Source: a bacterium (lineage in GTDB: Bacteria > SZUA-79 > Acidulodesulfobacterales > Acidulodesulfobacteraceae). From it: a stretch of DNA of 8,811 bases. Below are positions 6,754 through 8,811 of this stretch, one piece after another. The stretch covers positions 1 to 8,811 of the forward strand of contig JAJYZM010000031.1 in NCBI GenBank assembly GCA_021799935.1. Direction: 5' to 3'. The position numbers and the translations under genes were made by a program. Within the stretch, counting starts at the first letter, position 1. The number at the start of each line of letters is the position of its first letter. A model generated the notes under the pieces. The model searched no databases. It was given only the letters and a program-made list of their open reading frames with translations, and was not told the origin of the DNA.

Positions 6754-6784
6754 TATTATAATAATAAATTATTATTAAATTAAA

Positions 6785-6821
6785 GCGCCGGGCAAATGCA
6801 TTTTAGTGTATTGCCCGACGC
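6785..6821 (-). terminator. Hairpin between the binding-protein gene and doxDA; possible terminator or attenuator
   Basis: Arms 6785-6795 and 6811-6821 are 11 bases each with a 15-base loop and a GC-rich stem (GCGCCGGGCAA type). The single non-Watson-Crick position is C-A on the plus strand but G-U in minus-strand RNA, so the structure fits minus-strand transcription. It lies 24 bases past the binding-protein stop. The following minus-strand sequence is T-rich but interrupted (TTTAATTTAATAAT), so termination may be partial, leaving less doxDA transcript than binding-protein transcript. A 3'-end stabilising role is equally possible. Confidence 0.6.
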
Positions 6822-6845
6822 CTGTTATTATAAATTTATTTATAA

Positions 6846-7832
6846 TTAAGGAGCGGTGAATCCGAAACGCTCGAATATTTTTAAACATTCTTTGCTTTTC
6901 AAGAAATTCAGCCATTCCTGGGCGGCTTTAGTATTGGGAGCGCCTTTAACCATAGCGCCGCCGTATAAAGCAACCGTATTTTCTTTAGCGGGAATATTGA
7001 TTTCGGTAATAGGATTTCCTATCATTTCTTGAAATTTAGCCTCAGATTGCCATGTTACGCCGGCATCCGATTTCTTCTGCATAATCCTCATAGGGGTTTG
7101 GCGATGATGTATATGAGTCAAATAAACTCTGCCCGACTTTACTCCATAGTTATAGACGGACTGTTCCAATTTTTTCCCGCCCGCTTTAACAAGCGAAGCC
7201 TTAATTTGATGGGCTATGCCTTCAAACGCCGGGTTAGGCATAGACAGTTTCAATTTAGGATTGCCGAGGCTTTTTAATCCGGTAATATGATACGGATTTC
7301 CTTTATACGTCATAATAGCAAGGTCGTTTTTTCCGTAGGTGACTATCTTTCCGGTCGTCATACCTATTCTATTGGTAAAATGAAGTTTTTTTGCGCCGGC
7401 CATATAGATATCCGGCGAAAAATGCATAGTCAGATTTCCGAGGGTAACGGTGTTATTGTGCTTCCAGACTCTTACCAGCATGCCCGGAGGAATCGTTATA
7501 TAAAATACATGCTTAACGTTAGGATATTTTTTCATAAATGCTTTCACGACATGGGGCAGTACGAAAAATATATTGCCTCCGATAAATATCACTAAACTTG
7601 ACTTGGGATGCAAAGTAACGGCAGTAACGTTTCCGTGAAAATCCGGGTTGTTATCGACCGTCATAGGACTGAAATGATACCCTTGATTTACCGACGGGTC
7701 TCCGTTTTTGCACCATGGCGGGTATACGCCTTTAATACCAAGAGCGAAAGAAGCTTCGGACATAGAAGCGGTTAAAACAAATACCAATGCCAAGCTTAGC
7801 GCCAGCATTCTAAGCAAACGAAATGAACGCAT
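6846..7832 (-). CDS. Periplasmic substrate-binding protein, ModA/SBP type II-like, without a linked transporter
   Basis: A 328-residue secreted protein. The signal peptide is MRSFRLLRM plus a hydrophobic stretch (about 9-23), with possible cleavage near SFA (28-30). The body resembles ModA-like type II solute-binding proteins: KAFMKKYPNVKHVFY (97-111), FSPDIYMAGAKK (138-149), NDLAIMTYKGNP (169-180), SMPNPAFEGIA (197-207), DAGVTWQSEA (256-265), and the C-terminal AQEWLNFLKSKECLKIFERF (304-323), which matches the closing helices of the family. A His-rich patch THIHHRQTP lies at 239-247. The only cysteines, 41 and 316, could form a disulfide. No permease or ATPase gene is nearby; instead doxDA and a DsrE-like gene follow, so it may capture a sulfur oxyanion for the oxidase. 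The ATG lies 10 bases after GGAGG. A strong promoter lies about 90 bases upstream. The fold is likely; the ligand is unknown. Confidence 0.8.
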   Translation of the reverse strand: MRSFRLLRMLALSLALVFVLTASMSEASFALGIKGVYPPWCKNGDPSVNQGYHFSPMTVDNNPDFHGNVTAVTLHPKSSLVIFIGGNIFFVLPHVVKAFMKKYPNVKHVFYITIPPGMLVRVWKHNNTVTLGNLTMHFSPDIYMAGAKKLHFTNRIGMTTGKIVTYGKNDLAIMTYKGNPYHITGLKSLGNPKLKLSMPNPAFEGIAHQIKASLVKAGGKKLEQSVYNYGVKSGRVYLTHIHHRQTPMRIMQKKSDAGVTWQSEAKFQEMIGNPITEINIPAKENTVALYGGAMVKGAPNTKAAQEWLNFLKSKECLKIFERFGFTAP

Positions 7833-7909
7833 AATTCTTTAACCTCCAATGTTAATTTTTTTGATTGATTTGAATTTAGCCGATAATTATGTAAAAATGC
7901 CGAAGATTT

Positions 7910-7950
7910 ACTTATAACATTTAAAATATACTACTTATAAAAATATAAGT
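7910..7950. promoter_or_regulatory. Probable operator: dyad in the promoter spacer plus an extra half-site
   Basis: ACTTATA (7933-7939) and TATAAGT (7944-7950) form a perfect 7-bp inverted repeat with a 4-base gap, filling the spacer and overlapping the -35 box. A further identical half-site ACTTATA lies at 7910-7916, close to the predicted transcription start and 23 bases from the first. A dimeric repressor bound here would block RNA polymerase. The regulator is not in the window, and the AT-rich background raises the chance of coincidence. Confidence 0.45.
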
Positions 7951-7953
7951 CAA
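7925..7953 (-). promoter_or_regulatory. Sigma70-type promoter of the sulfur cassette
   Basis: On the minus strand TTGACT (7953 down to 7948) and TATATT (7930 down to 7925) are separated by exactly 17 bases, close to TTGACA-17-TATAAT. The expected start near 7918 leaves a leader of about 85 bases before the binding-protein ATG at 7832. It is the best-scoring promoter seen by eye in the window. Confidence 0.72.
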
Positions 7954-8012
7954 TAAAAAAATGTTTTTATACTAAAAAGAAGTTAAATTTAATATCGGAT
8001 AATAGTTTTAAT

Positions 8013-8100
8013 TGGTGCCGAGGGCCGGAATCGAACCGGCACGGAACTAAGTTCCGAGGGATTTTAAGTCCCTTGCGTCTACCACTTCCGCCACCCCGGC
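8013..8100 (-). tRNA. tRNA-Leu (anticodon UAA), 3' CCA encoded
   Basis: A class II tRNA of 88 bases including CCA. The acceptor arms GCCGGGG and CCTCGGC pair with one G-U. The anticodon stem is AGGGA/TCCCT around the loop CTTAAAA, giving TAA, which reads UUA leucine codons. A long variable arm (CGGAAC...GTTCCG) and the T-arm CCGGTTCGATTCCGG are clear. The discriminator base is A, as expected for leucine tRNA. It lies 85 bases after the flavoprotein gene on the same strand, with its own candidate promoter between. No integrase or duplicated 3' end is visible, so it shows no sign of being an attachment site. Confidence 0.96.
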
Positions 8101-8140
8101 AATTTATCAAATGCACGGCGTACAAAAATAATAAGTATAA

Positions 8141-8169
8141 TTTATCTCATAAATATATAATTTTGTCAA
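8141..8169 (-). promoter_or_regulatory. Candidate promoter for tRNA-Leu
   Basis: A perfect TTGACA (8169 down to 8164, minus strand) is followed after 17 bases by GATAAA (8146 down to 8141), a four-of-six match to the -10 box. The expected start near 8134 lies about 34 bases before the tRNA 5' end. It sits just after the flavoprotein stop at 8186, so the tRNA probably has its own promoter. Confidence 0.5.
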
Positions 8170-8185
8170 ATTGAGCATATATATA

Positions 8186-8811
<626 letters not shown>

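Noticed and set aside
7029..7595. Two plus-strand open frames opposite the binding-protein gene
   Set aside because: They are antisense shadows of a gene with a good signal peptide, ribosome-binding site and family match.
8013..8100. tRNA-Leu as an integration site for a mobile element
   Set aside because: No integrase gene and no repeat of the tRNA 3' end was found in the window.

Overview
This is an AT-rich bacterial window from what looks like a Gram-negative, sulfur-metabolising organism. A fused DoxD/DoxA thiosulfate:quinone oxidoreductase, a secreted DsrE-like protein and a periplasmic binding protein point to oxidation of inorganic sulfur compounds at the cell envelope. This gene combination recalls acidophilic sulfur bacteria (Acidithiobacillus, or AT-rich uncultured lineages such as the Acidulodesulfobacterales). 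That placement is an inference from gene content; no phylogenetic marker was compared.

Layout, left to right. The left edge (1-129, minus strand) holds the first 43 codons of pheT, starting at TTG behind a strong Shine-Dalgarno sequence. Positions 162-1734 (minus) hold two overlapping genes, a ComF-type phosphoribosyltransferase followed by a DprA/Smf-like protein, reading toward pheT. From 1783 to 3873 (plus, divergent from comF) lies a UvrD/Rep-type superfamily 1 helicase with about 285 N-terminal residues I cannot assign. pheS (3879-4913, minus) follows tail-to-tail, 5 bp from the helicase. pheS and pheT, normally adjacent, are therefore separated by a three-gene DNA-handling module of about 3.7 kb. 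This is the most unusual feature of the window.

Positions 5052-7832 (minus) form a sulfur cassette in transcription order: periplasmic substrate-binding protein, doxDA, secreted DsrE-like protein. A near-consensus sigma70-type promoter at 7925-7953 drives it, with a dyad operator in the spacer. A hairpin lies between the first two genes, and a palindromic terminator lies at the end (4972-5011). A G8 tract sits at the ribosome-binding position of doxDA.

The right end holds tRNA-Leu(UAA) with encoded CCA (8013-8100) and the 3' portion of a glutamate synthase small-subunit-type flavoprotein that continues past the window edge. No CRISPR array, transposase or integrase is visible, and no stretch over 300 bases lacks a gene.

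How the genes may work together. The sulfur cassette plausibly oxidises thiosulfate at the membrane, feeds electrons to quinone, and handles the resulting sulfane or tetrathionate in the periplasm. The comF-dprA-helicase group combines single-strand DNA handling, a PRPP-fold enzyme and a DNA translocase. That suits either natural transformation and recombination or a variant nucleic-acid defence module; the sequence alone does not decide between them.
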